A stretch of 64,000 bases of DNA from Methanosarcina sp. MTP4 (lineage in GTDB: Archaea > Halobacteriota > Methanosarcinia > Methanosarcinales > Methanosarcinaceae). Below are positions 8,428 through 16,720 of this stretch, in pieces (the stretch's first letter is position 1; each line of letters opens with the position of its first letter). Location of the stretch: the NCBI RefSeq assembly GCF_000970045.1, contig NZ_CP009505.1:3868808-3932807 (forward strand). The letters are read 5' to 3'. The position numbers and the translations under genes are program-made. A model generated the notes under the pieces. The model was not told the origin of the DNA. It made no database searches and saw only the letters and a list, made by a program, of their open reading frames with translations.

Positions 8428-11400
8428 TCAAAACTTCCTTTTCCTGAATCCGAGATAGATTCCTCCAACTGCTGCAAGTACGAACAAAGTGCCCACAATG
8501 TCAGCACCTGAGAAAGACATGCCTCCTGACTCTTTTTCGGCAGTTTCCCTTGTCATCTCATAGCCTTCGACGTAATCGGAATCTGCAGCTTGTCGGACTT
8601 CAGGAGCAGGTTCGGGAGAATCAACACCATACCCGACATCCGAGTCCTGAACAGTCTGGTTGCTGGCAGTTTCTTCGGTGTTTGTAGAGGTCTGGTTGAG
8701 TTTTTCGGCAACACTTGTCTGGTGCCCGTTGCTGCTGTGGCTGCTACCTTCACTGGACTGCGGAAGCTCCCTTTGTGTTGCCTCCTGCATCAGTCTCTCA
8801 TATTCTTTTGCGGTATCCGGGTCGACAACTCCCGGGACTGACATTACACCCTGTATATACTCATTAAGCAGGGCATTGCCGCAGGTATGGTGGCAGCATG
8901 TGACACCGTTTTCGGCCACAGATTCGACATACTCTTTGACCAGGTTCTGCAGCACTTCATCCGAAGCATCCCAGGATTCTTTCCTTATAGTTTCGATCAT
9001 CCTCGCTGTTACGGATTGGTACTGATATGCATTTTCCTTAAGGAATTCATCCACACCAACATTCTGTGAGTCCAGTATCAGTGTCTCATACATTTTTTCC
9101 CAGTCCGAATCCGTTACCAGGTCAGGGGTAGTTGCCTCCCAGCCCCACATGTACTCTACAGCCTTCATCATTTCCCTGGCACCGGCATAATCAAACTCCA
9201 TCATTCCGTTAAGCCAGTTCGGATTGAGGTATCTGGCTGCCAGCTCCTTACTGAAAGCTTCTCCAAGGGTGATAATCTCAGGATTGGCAACACTTGTAAA
9301 GTCGGCAACAAACATCGAAGGAGCTTCACCACTCAGCGTTTTTACGGCAAGCCCGAGTCCGCCGAGATACTGGTAGTAATCATCGTTGTCCATGAGGCCA
9401 TAGAGGTTAGATGTATCACTGTGAATAGCTGCATCTACTCCCATCAGGTTGAGCTTGAATACATCCTCATAATTATCTCCCCACACATCCGCTCCATAAA
9501 CATTTGACATCCTGGAAATGAACAGGTCAGCAATCTCGGAGGTGTTGTCCCATGTGTCACTTGCCTCCACAGCTTCCACCACTCCGGTACCATAGGTTCC
9601 TGGAGCTTCACTGAAGATTCTGGACCTTGAGATATAATGTGCAACACTTTCATTGTACCCACTTTCCAGCATTGCACTTTCTATTATGAGCGAATTCATC
9701 CTGACGTAATTTGTCTCATTCGTCTCATTGAGGTCTGCAACCGTGCGTACCGCAGTGTCCATTAGTTCAAGCTGGTATGGGAAGGTATCACGATAGAGTC
9801 CTGAGGGTACCAGTAACACATCAATTCTAGGATGGGTCATATTTTCCTGAGGGATAACTTCAAATCCTGTTATCCTCCCACTGGTCCTTTTAATTTCCAC
9901 ACCCAGAAGCTCGTATATCTGCGCTTCCATAAGTCCTTCATGGCGCATGGTTTCAACAGACCAGAGAACAAAGGCTACTTTGTTAGGATAGGTACCATTT
10001 TCCGCATAATATGAATCAAGCCATGTGTTGATAACTGCACGCCCCATGGCTTCCGTTTCTTCGTCCGGGATAGTCCTCTGGTCAAAGCTGTAGAAGTTCT
10101 TTCCAGTGGGCAATGCTTCTGGATTGCGGATAGGATCGTTACCGGTTCCCGGTTCAATGTATTCTGCATTGAGAGCCCGCAGTGTCTGGTTTATCTCTCG
10201 GGTTGTCAGAGCCAGGTTATTGGCATACACGATTCCCAGTTCAAGGTCTGCTGTTATGTTTTCATTGGTAAAGTTAAGTACCTCAAGCTGGGCACCTGTC
10301 ACACTGGTTCCTTGCAGCAACGTGGAATTCAAAAGCAACACGGCATCAGAATCGGCTTCATTTTGCCAGTCTTCCTCGGTTCCGTTGACTTTAGGCAATG
10401 CATCATAGATATGGTCTGTGAAATCATCACCCAGCATGGATTTGACCATGCAGACAAGTTTCTCATCTTCCGGTGCAACACCGAAGATATGGAGGCCGTA
10501 AGGCATGAGTTCCGATTGCAGTTCGTGCAGGTAATCGTGCAGCACACTGTCCAGGAAGCTCTCAAATTCATTATCTGTCATGGCAGACAATTCATCAGTT
10601 GAAACCCCGAGATCCTCTCCAAGGGTCAGATTATCATACAGTTGTATCGTACTGTTGCGGTACAGCACCATCATTCCGGTTTCGTTGTCACCCTTTGCAT
10701 CCTCATAATTGTGGATTTTCTCATGCAATGTTGCAAGGTCACCATAGAGGCCAGCCTCAACGATGGGAGGTGTCAGGTGGTCGATTATGACTGCGTTACC
10801 GCGGCGCTTTGCCTGTGTTCCTTCACCTACGTTATCCATGATATAGGGGTATACAACCGGTGTTTCAGCCACCATGATGGATGGATAGTCATATCTCCAC
10901 AATCCGACTTCATTGCCTGGTAACCATTCCTGTGTACCATGGGTACCGAAATGGATAATGGCATCAGCATCGTATATGCTGTTGATCCAGAAATACGCTG
11001 CAAGATACTGGTGTGTCGGAGGTATTGATGAGTTATGGTATGTGAGCGACTCATCGGAAAGTTTTGATCTTGTTGGCTGGGGTATGAAATTGATGTTGCC
11101 AAGCTGTATCGTAGGTATTACAAAGTACTTTCCGCTTTCATTTTCATAGGTCATGACATCGCCAGGGGCTTCTCCCCATGTTTCCTCAACTTCTGAGCGG
11201 ACACTTTCAGGCAGCGTGTTGTACCATTCAAGGTATTCCTCTGAAGGGAGCAGAGTTACATAGCCTGACTCTACGACTTTCTCAAGTTCTCCGGGCGCCC
11301 ACGTCCCTACGTTTCTGCTTGTTATGAAAAGGTCAATGAACTTGCTGCCGTTTGGAATGCTGTTGTTTCCAAGGTCATATCCGGCTGCCTGCATGTCCTC

Positions 11401-13536
11401 TAACAGGAGAGTGAAGCTTGAACTGATATCAAGGTAGCTGGCGCCGATGTTGTTCTTACCACCTTCATGGTTATAGTAAATGATGGTGATTTTCTTGGCA
11501 GCATTATCCATTTCTCCAAGTTCTGCCCATGCAATTGCCCTGTCGCATATCCATTCGACCTGGTACGTGAGAGGTTCATAGTAATACGTTCCTTCATCGT
11601 TTTGAGTCCTTCCTGCTATCCATATGTAATCGGTTAGTCCATCTATTTCCGGTTGTGTGACCTGGGAAGGAATGGAAGTGGAACTGAGCCCATTTACATT
11701 TTCAAGGTACTTTTCGGGATATTGGTAATAATCGGTTACAGCTTTTAAGACGGGAACGTTGTATGTTTTCTGCAGGTATTCTACTGCTTTTTCATGGTCG
11801 TTATAGTTGAGATAGAAACCTTTCACTGAAACGATCGAATCGACAAGTACTTCTCCGTCTCTGGTGAAATAGTCCAGATTTCCATCACAAACATCATCTG
11901 TTGTGAGGATTACATTGCACCCCTTTGATTCAAGTTCTCTGATGAGTGCATCCTCAGCCGTGAATGAAATTGTCGTCTGACCAAAATCGTTACTGATAAT
12001 ACCTATTGTTGGAGCAGAGGAATTATATCCGTTTTCGGCATACCATTCAAGATACTCCGTACTGTTCCCAAAGATCCTGGGGAAGGCATCCGGATGGTAT
12101 ATACCATTCTTCGAAACGTCAGGGGCCTGTGCAGGAGCATATTCTATGTAGACATCCTCCAGCATTGCGCCAGTGCAACGGATCCAGTTCTCCATATTCG
12201 TATACCCGCTGTTTGTGCGGTAATCTTTCAACACATCATATGGCGGTACTTCCATGTCGAACGTTGCTATCCCGTACACATCTGCCAGCATTCCGAACAT
12301 CCCTATCTGTGCACCGTTGTACTGTGCTTCAAGAAGTTTGTCCTTCAGTTCAGGAAGTTCGTTAGCTCCCACCATGTAAAGTATTATTACATCATCGTTT
12401 GATACGTCAATGTCGTTGTTTATGGCCTCTGTGCCGGTCATGACTCTGACATTGAACCTGTCTGTGATCACTTTTCTTTCATCAAGGACCTCCTTCATGA
12501 AAGAAATCTCAACATCGGAATTAAGGATGTAAGTCACATTCACCTTTGGCAGAACTATTTCAGGTTCATCGATCAGTTCATCCTGCCAGATTTGTGCAAA
12601 CTTCTGCCCCATTAATTTGAGCATGTTTTTCATGTTTGTCTCGCCGCCCTGTATCCAGTATCTTTCGATATCCTTGTATTCGTCCGAATACAGGTCAACG
12701 TTTGGCAGAGTGATATTGGAGGAAAGGTTGTACCCTATGACCATTGAACCGTGTGTCCTGGCAAGATTTATGCTATCTGTCGAGTTATTTACCGCATTTT
12801 CACTCTGGGAATCTATGAAAATCATAGAATAGTTGGAGAAATCAAAGCCTTCCGGTACAGGAGTATCCTTTGTGAAAACCGTTATGTTGAGTTCTTCCGA
12901 GATATTGCCGTCCAGAACCGCATTATTCAGAGCCTCTTCATTGAATTCCGTCCCCAGGACAAACAGGAATTCGTTGTAGTTTACAATCGTATTGTCCCAA
13001 TCACCGGTTATCTCGGTATGATTCCCGTACTCTTTTGCCAGGTAAATCAGCAAGTTTTCTGCGTTTTTGAGTCCTAACCCCACTGTGCTCATGTTGTTGT
13101 AATAGTTGCATATCGGATCAGCAGTGGAGCCATTTGAGGAATAATCGAAATAAAAAGGTGCACTGTCTGAGTTTATGCTAAGCAATGAGGTCCCATTACC
13201 ATGGGCAGATTCCAGGCTTTCATTTATCCCGTTAAAGACCGTATCGCCAACCCTGTCAAAGAATATGACATCCTGAGTTTCCAAAAATCCACTATCGACA
13301 GCTGCCAGCAATTCATCACTTGCATAATATGTATCCTTAAATGCCGGAATGTAAGTGTATTCAATAAATCCGCTATACGGATTTGTCTGGCTCGCCAGCT
13401 CCAGAGCCTCACCCGGCTGCCATGCTACATACGTAATATTAATTTTGTTTTCATCTGCCAATACGGGTGCTGAAAGCACCAGAAGAATCAACAAAAATAA
13501 AAATGGTTTTACCAAAAAATCCGTTCTTTTGAGCAT
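8428..13536 (-). CDS. Surface CobN-family protein, copy 2
   Basis: 1702 residues, starting MLKRTDFLVK after GAGG. The signal peptide ends at VLADE near residue 28. There is one N-terminal module of the type triplicated in copy 1 (QDVIFFD, GTSLLSI, ENLLIYLAKEYGNH), then a different region to about 470. The CobN core carries HFGTHGTQEWLPG near 865 and CCHHTCGN near 1543. A hydrophilic Gln/Ser-rich linker, SFSGAD, one membrane segment and an RKRKF tail end the protein. It is last in the series DUF2162, ExbB-like, DUF2149, cobN, with about 155 bases before it that hold a leader hairpin. The context suggests that the channel proteins act on this surface protein, as ExbBD acts on TonB; that is inference. 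Confidence 0.94.
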   Translation of the reverse strand: MLKRTDFLVKPFLFLLILLVLSAPVLADENKINITYVAWQPGEALELASQTNPYSGFIEYTYIPAFKDTYYASDELLAAVDSGFLETQDVIFFDRVGDTVFNGINESLESAHGNGTSLLSINSDSAPFYFDYSSNGSTADPICNYYNNMSTVGLGLKNAENLLIYLAKEYGNHTEITGDWDNTIVNYNEFLFVLGTEFNEEALNNAVLDGNISEELNITVFTKDTPVPEGFDFSNYSMIFIDSQSENAVNNSTDSINLARTHGSMVIGYNLSSNITLPNVDLYSDEYKDIERYWIQGGETNMKNMLKLMGQKFAQIWQDELIDEPEIVLPKVNVTYILNSDVEISFMKEVLDERKVITDRFNVRVMTGTEAINNDIDVSNDDVIILYMVGANELPELKDKLLEAQYNGAQIGMFGMLADVYGIATFDMEVPPYDVLKDYRTNSGYTNMENWIRCTGAMLEDVYIEYAPAQAPDVSKNGIYHPDAFPRIFGNSTEYLEWYAENGYNSSAPTIGIISNDFGQTTISFTAEDALIRELESKGCNVILTTDDVCDGNLDYFTRDGEVLVDSIVSVKGFYLNYNDHEKAVEYLQKTYNVPVLKAVTDYYQYPEKYLENVNGLSSTSIPSQVTQPEIDGLTDYIWIAGRTQNDEGTYYYEPLTYQVEWICDRAIAWAELGEMDNAAKKITIIYYNHEGGKNNIGASYLDISSSFTLLLEDMQAAGYDLGNNSIPNGSKFIDLFITSRNVGTWAPGELEKVVESGYVTLLPSEEYLEWYNTLPESVRSEVEETWGEAPGDVMTYENESGKYFVIPTIQLGNINFIPQPTRSKLSDESLTYHNSSIPPTHQYLAAYFWINSIYDADAIIHFGTHGTQEWLPGNEVGLWRYDYPSIMVAETPVVYPYIMDNVGEGTQAKRRGNAVIIDHLTPPIVEAGLYGDLATLHEKIHNYEDAKGDNETGMMVLYRNSTIQLYDNLTLGEDLGVSTDELSAMTDNEFESFLDSVLHDYLHELQSELMPYGLHIFGVAPEDEKLVCMVKSMLGDDFTDHIYDALPKVNGTEEDWQNEADSDAVLLLNSTLLQGTSVTGAQLEVLNFTNENITADLELGIVYANNLALTTREINQTLRALNAEYIEPGTGNDPIRNPEALPTGKNFYSFDQRTIPDEETEAMGRAVINTWLDSYYAENGTYPNKVAFVLWSVETMRHEGLMEAQIYELLGVEIKRTSGRITGFEVIPQENMTHPRIDVLLVPSGLYRDTFPYQLELMDTAVRTVADLNETNETNYVRMNSLIIESAMLESGYNESVAHYISRSRIFSEAPGTYGTGVVEAVEASDTWDNTSEIADLFISRMSNVYGADVWGDNYEDVFKLNLMGVDAAIHSDTSNLYGLMDNDDYYQYLGGLGLAVKTLSGEAPSMFVADFTSVANPEIITLGEAFSKELAARYLNPNWLNGMMEFDYAGAREMMKAVEYMWGWEATTPDLVTDSDWEKMYETLILDSQNVGVDEFLKENAYQYQSVTARMIETIRKESWDASDEVLQNLVKEYVESVAENGVTCCHHTCGNALLNEYIQGVMSVPGVVDPDTAKEYERLMQEATQRELPQSSEGSSHSSNGHQTSVAEKLNQTSTNTEETASNQTVQDSDVGYGVDSPEPAPEVRQAADSDYVEGYEMTRETAEKESGGMSFSGADIVGTLFVLAAVGGIYLGFRKRKF

Positions 13537-13552
13537 TTGCTTTCCTCGAAAA

Positions 13553-13599
13553 TGCCGGAACCTCTCACTAACCCCATAAAATAAAGAGAAGTTCCGGCA
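13553..13599 (-). promoter_or_regulatory. Conserved 5' leader hairpin of cobN copy 2
   Basis: UGCCGGAAC pairs perfectly with GUUCCGGCA, and a further five pairs (UUCUC with GAGAG, one of them U-G) extend the stem to 14. The loop is U-rich with UUUUAUGGGG. The GAGG ribosome site follows within a few bases. The leader of copy 1 has the same structure with one wobble and one or two mismatches. Confidence 0.55.
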
Positions 13600-13691
13600 G
13601 GGGTTTATAGATACAAATTTTTATTCAATGTGAATAATCAAAGAAACTTGTTTTAAGACAAATTTACTTGCATTGAATTTAGAAAAAAAAA

Positions 13692-14084
13692 TTAATCTGA
13701 GGGAGAGGTCTCGTTGCCTCCGGCCTCTTCCTCACTTTCAGGCACGTAAATTACCCTGCCGTCAGCCAGTTTATAAGCCGTACCGAGAGCTTCTCCTGTC
13801 CCTCCCCCGATGTTGTCGGTCATGTTCAGGACTTCTATGGGTTTCCCCTCTTCCTTGATAATGATCTTCATATCCTGCTGCCCCGGATTTTTCACAATAG
13901 TGATATCTTCGTTGGGGTTCAGGAGTTCAGGGAGCTGGTAGGACATCACCAGGGCGACCAGCAGGGCAACCGAGAAGACCATAGCCACGTCGAAAAGGTT
14001 GGCAACCCCGGTAAGGGGGTTCTGGTCATCAGGGTCAGCGAGGAGACCTGTACGGTGGTAGCGTCTCGATTTTGATCTTTTCAT
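13692..14084 (-). CDS. DUF2149 protein, ExbD/TolR-like
   Basis: 130 residues: a basic cytoplasmic start, one membrane segment at about 28-50, then an extracytoplasmic domain with an acidic tail. The segment reads NLFDVAMVFSVALLVAL. This has the same layout as ExbD/TolR, where the conserved aspartate at the start of the helix carries protons (FIDVMLVLL in ExbD). It starts 2 bases after the stop of the ExbB-like gene, so the pair should be co-translated. Role: likely the stator/effector part of an ion-driven motor that acts on the large surface CobN protein encoded next. The DUF2149 assignment is from recognition of the family and its usual neighbours; the ExbD likeness is read from the sequence. 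Confidence 0.88.
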   Translation of the reverse strand: MKRSKSRRYHRTGLLADPDDQNPLTGVANLFDVAMVFSVALLVALVMSYQLPELLNPNEDITIVKNPGQQDMKIIIKEEGKPIEVLNMTDNIGGGTGEALGTAYKLADGRVIYVPESEEEAGGNETSPSD

Positions 14085-14086
14085 CC

Positions 14087-14713
14087 TTAATCTCCTGTTT
14101 TTTCTTCGATTGTGTCAAGGATGTAATCGATATCTGACATATCTTCCCAGTACCAGCGCCTCCTGATCTGGGTCAGGACGTAGCCGATGATTCCGGCAAA
14201 GAGCCCCACAACCGTAGTGGCAAAGGCGATCATGAGGTTGTTTGCAAGCGTGGCAATGTCTCCGCTTGAAAGCCCTATCAGAGCGGGGCCGAGAGGGATA
14301 AGGGTCCCCATAAGCCCGAGCATGGGGGAAATCGTTGCAACGATCTTTGTTTGCTCAAGGCGCTTGGCCATTTTGATTTCATAGTCCTCGGAAAGCCTTT
14401 CGATCGCCGGGAAGTTCATGTCGTTCAGGTACTTCGAAGCTTCTCTCGAAAAAGCACTTACCATGTAGTTCTGCTTTATGTTTCCCAGAACTCTGGCAGC
14501 CTCCGAAAAGTTTGAATTCAGGCAGGATTCCCTTAAACCCTTGCACTGAACTTCCAGATTGTCCCTGTCCCTGTGCCGCTTTGCGTACTCGGAGAGAAAT
14601 TCCCCGATAAGGATCAGGGAAAAAAGCACCAGAAACAGAAGGATCAAGATTACCGGATAGAGCAGAGCCGAGGAGAAGGTATACATTATCTCGAAGATGG
14701 GGCCTGCACTCAT
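14087..14713 (-). CDS. MotA/TolQ/ExbB-family proton channel
   Basis: 208 residues with three membrane segments: about 10-38, 118-140 and 155-180. The region ISPMLGLMGTLIPLGPAL and the following helix (NLMIAFATTVVGLFAGIIGY) match the ExbB/TolQ core. A cytoplasmic loop of about 75 residues lies between the first two segments, as in ExbB. Its ATG overlaps the DUF2162 stop (ATGA), and DUF2149 follows after 2 bases. In bacteria ExbB and ExbD turn the proton gradient into mechanical work on a partner reaching across the cell envelope. Here there is no outer membrane, and the likely partner is the membrane-anchored CobN-like protein. Confidence 0.92.
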   Translation of the reverse strand: MSAGPIFEIMYTFSSALLYPVILILLFLVLFSLILIGEFLSEYAKRHRDRDNLEVQCKGLRESCLNSNFSEAARVLGNIKQNYMVSAFSREASKYLNDMNFPAIERLSEDYEIKMAKRLEQTKIVATISPMLGLMGTLIPLGPALIGLSSGDIATLANNLMIAFATTVVGLFAGIIGYVLTQIRRRWYWEDMSDIDYILDTIEEKTGD

Positions 14714-15387
14714 TGTTCAGACCTCACATGCCCGAGGAAAAACCCTCCCAGAATGATGAGTCCCAGTATCAATAGGGGAACCACTCCTGAACTGCCTCCG
14801 TCCAGGGTAGCCAGGTGCATCTGTTTAGTTTTCATGTAGGCAGGGATCAGCAAAGCCCCCAGAAGGTAATAGATTCCGAGGAGCATCATAACGGTTCCCA
14901 GGGTCTCGGGAGTCTTGCCCATTTTCCTGAAAATGAGGGAAGAGCCTACAACCGAGATGAAAAAAGCAGTTCCTACAAGAAGTCCGATCTTCAACCCGCC
15001 TATGTCAAGGGTGGAAGCCAGCAGCAAGCAGGATACCGCAAGAGCCGTCAGGCAGACAGGGCAGGGCATTGAGATGGCGAGGAAGGTATGCCTTGAAACA
15101 TCCTTTCCCGAGTTCCACTTTTTCTGGGTGTAAATCCCGGCTCCAATGAGAAACAGGGAAACGATCACGTGAATCCCCATGCCCATCGATGAAATTTTTT
15201 CAAAACTATCCATGCTTATGTTATCCACAATACTTCCAAAGAGCAGGGCCAAAAAGAAATAACTGCTTCCGACTGCGAGGATTTCTCGCGTTTTTAGGTT
15301 TGAAAAGCCACAACCTAATCCAGTTTTAAGCCCGAAGATGAGGATACCTATTAAAATCCCAATAACAGTCAATACAGCAGAGTCCAT
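14710..15387 (-). CDS. DUF2162 membrane protein (putative transporter)
   Basis: 225 residues, about six membrane segments. A CPVC motif sits in the fourth (SMPCPVCLTALAV), and another cysteine pair region (GCGFSNLK) is near residue 27. The fold resembles the LysE/DsbD-like transporter group; a CxxC within a membrane helix would allow transfer of metal or reducing power. It heads the operon DUF2162, ExbB-like, DUF2149, cobN and has the operator 48 bases upstream. A truncated, frameshifted copy lies at 7665-8039. Substrate unknown; possible jobs are moving a metal or tetrapyrrole released by the surface protein, or keeping that protein's cysteines reduced. Confidence 0.88.
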   Translation of the reverse strand: MDSAVLTVIGILIGILIFGLKTGLGCGFSNLKTREILAVGSSYFFLALLFGSIVDNISMDSFEKISSMGMGIHVIVSLFLIGAGIYTQKKWNSGKDVSRHTFLAISMPCPVCLTALAVSCLLLASTLDIGGLKIGLLVGTAFFISVVGSSLIFRKMGKTPETLGTVMMLLGIYYLLGALLIPAYMKTKQMHLATLDGGSSGVVPLLILGLIILGGFFLGHVRSEQ

Positions 15388-15832
15388 AGTATCTCTCTGT
15401 GCATTTAGAATTGAGTTAAATAAAAACTGGTTTTTGGGTAACGATTATTACCCAGAAGGCTAACAAGCCCGAAGCTGAGATCGTTTTTTAGAGAAGGAGA
15501 AGTTTAGGAAGAACTATGGACCTGAACTTAAGAACTAAAAAATTAAAAAAATAACATCAGAAAATAGTAAAGGATTATTATAATCAGCGATTAAAAAAAT
15601 AATCGGAAGAGGGAATAAGAAATATTGACGGATTGTTAATATTAATTATGCCCTAATTAACTCTGTTAACATTTGAGATTTGATTTGGGATTGTGGAATG
15701 GAGAAAATAAAATTCAAGTAAATTTGAGTAAATGCAATTAGAAAAAAGTAGCTAAAAGAGGGCATATAATATATTACTTGTATTTATGAATAGCAATAAT
15801 TATAAGTAATGGAGTTTGTATAGGAACACATT
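15388..15832. other. Divergent promoter region, DUF2162 operon and ArsR-type regulator
   Basis: AT-rich. The operator (15435-15454) is at the left end, near a T/A-rich TATA-like stretch on the minus strand. The right part contains TGTTAAT.. and ..ATTAAC runs (about 15635-15680) that could serve the regulator promoter. No gene was seen. Confidence 0.5.
15435..15463 (-). promoter_or_regulatory. Operator palindrome of the DUF2162-ExbB-DUF2149-cobN operon
   Basis: TGGGTAACGATTATTACCCA is a perfect inverted repeat with a CGATTA centre. A third half-site, GGCTAA, starts at 15458, 22 bases (about two helix turns) after the first. On the transcribed strand it precedes a TTTTTATTTAA stretch that may be the TATA box, so the bound protein could either recruit or block the transcription machinery. 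Confidence 0.75.
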
Positions 15833-16378
15833 ATGGTAGTAAATGTTATGAAGAATTCAGGAATAAACGGAGGGGGAGAGAAACTATTCAAAGCAATATC
15901 AAGCGATACCCGCCTCTCCATTCTTGAACTCCTGAGCGGAGAGGACACTCACATCTCAGGTATTGCCAGGGAACTGGGGATCTCCGTACCCGTAGCTGCC
16001 AAACACATAAAGATCCTGGAGGAAGCCGAACTGGTTGAGAGAAAAAAGTTAGGGAACCTCCATATGATAGCAATCAAAATCAGCAACGTATATTCATTTC
16101 TGGACCACTTTGCAGAAAACCGGGACGTAGAAGTTGAAGAAGGCACAACCCTCCTTGAAGCCCTGAAAAGTGTTGCCGCCGTGGAGGTCACACAGATGGG
16201 AAACAGGATAAAAGTAGTTTCCACGGACGGAGAGGAAGGCTTTTACATTTATGAAGTTGACGGGAAATTCTCGGACAAAACAGTGGATGAATATACTTTT
16301 GAAGAAGACGCAGTCGTGGAGTGGAAAAAACTTATTCCGGTCACGAAAAAGAGACTGTTTGTGAACATCAGGAGATGA
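15833..16378 (+). CDS. ArsR-type regulator with DUF4430/transcobalamin-like domain
   Basis: 181 residues. Residues about 15-85 form a winged helix of the ArsR kind (LFKAISSDTRLSILELL, then ISGIARELGISVPVAAKHIKILEEAELVERKK). Residues about 97-178 (EEGTTLLEALKSV, GFYIYEVDGKFSD, EDAVVEWKK) follow the pattern of DUF4430, the beta-grasp domain related to the C-terminal domain of transcobalamin and intrinsic factor. That domain binds cobalamin in animals, so a corrinoid or related tetrapyrrole is a reasonable ligand guess. The gene is divergent from the CobN operon, which makes it the likely reader of the shared operator. The usual ArsR metal-site cysteines are absent. The domain match is made by eye. 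Confidence 0.85.
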   Translation: MVVNVMKNSGINGGGEKLFKAISSDTRLSILELLSGEDTHISGIARELGISVPVAAKHIKILEEAELVERKKLGNLHMIAIKISNVYSFLDHFAENRDVEVEEGTTLLEALKSVAAVEVTQMGNRIKVVSTDGEEGFYIYEVDGKFSDKTVDEYTFEEDAVVEWKKLIPVTKKRLFVNIRR

Positions 16379-16720
16379 GAAGGGTATTCAGGAACCTTTT
16401 CCAAAGCTTTTCTGTAGTTCTTAACCTTTTTCCTTTGGCTTTTCAGGCTGATTCCTGCAACTCTTTATCCAAATTCATTATCCAAATTTCCACGGCTTTC
16501 AACTATAGTCAAGGACTCAAATTCCTTCACCAATCTCAAGTGAAAGTTTAACCACAGAAAGCACGGAAAACACGGAATAAAGGAAATTGGGGAACAATCT
16601 TTCCGTGCTTTCTGTGTCTTCTGTGGTTATAATGTAAGTGTAAATATTTACGTTCGGGACTATAATTCAGATGACTATTAGCCGAATTAAAATGGTCTTT
16701 AGCCCAATTCCTTCGACTTT
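16379..16720. other. Intergenic region with palindromic repeat
   Basis: Lies between the convergent ends of the regulator and flpA. It contains the 81-base inverted repeat element at 16549-16629 and otherwise nothing gene-like. Confidence 0.5.
16549..16629. repeat. ACCACAG inverted-repeat element, copy 1
   Basis: Perfect outer arms TAACCACAG/CTGTGGTTA enclose an imperfect palindrome built from GAAAGCACGG/CCGTGCTTTC. The same element lies inverted at 32172-32250. It carries no open frame; it resembles a short non-coding dispersed repeat. Confidence 0.7.

Noticed and set aside
7557-13599. Classical cobalamin riboswitch in the cobN leaders
   Set aside because: The leaders are too short and lack the conserved B12-box; only a simple hairpin is seen.
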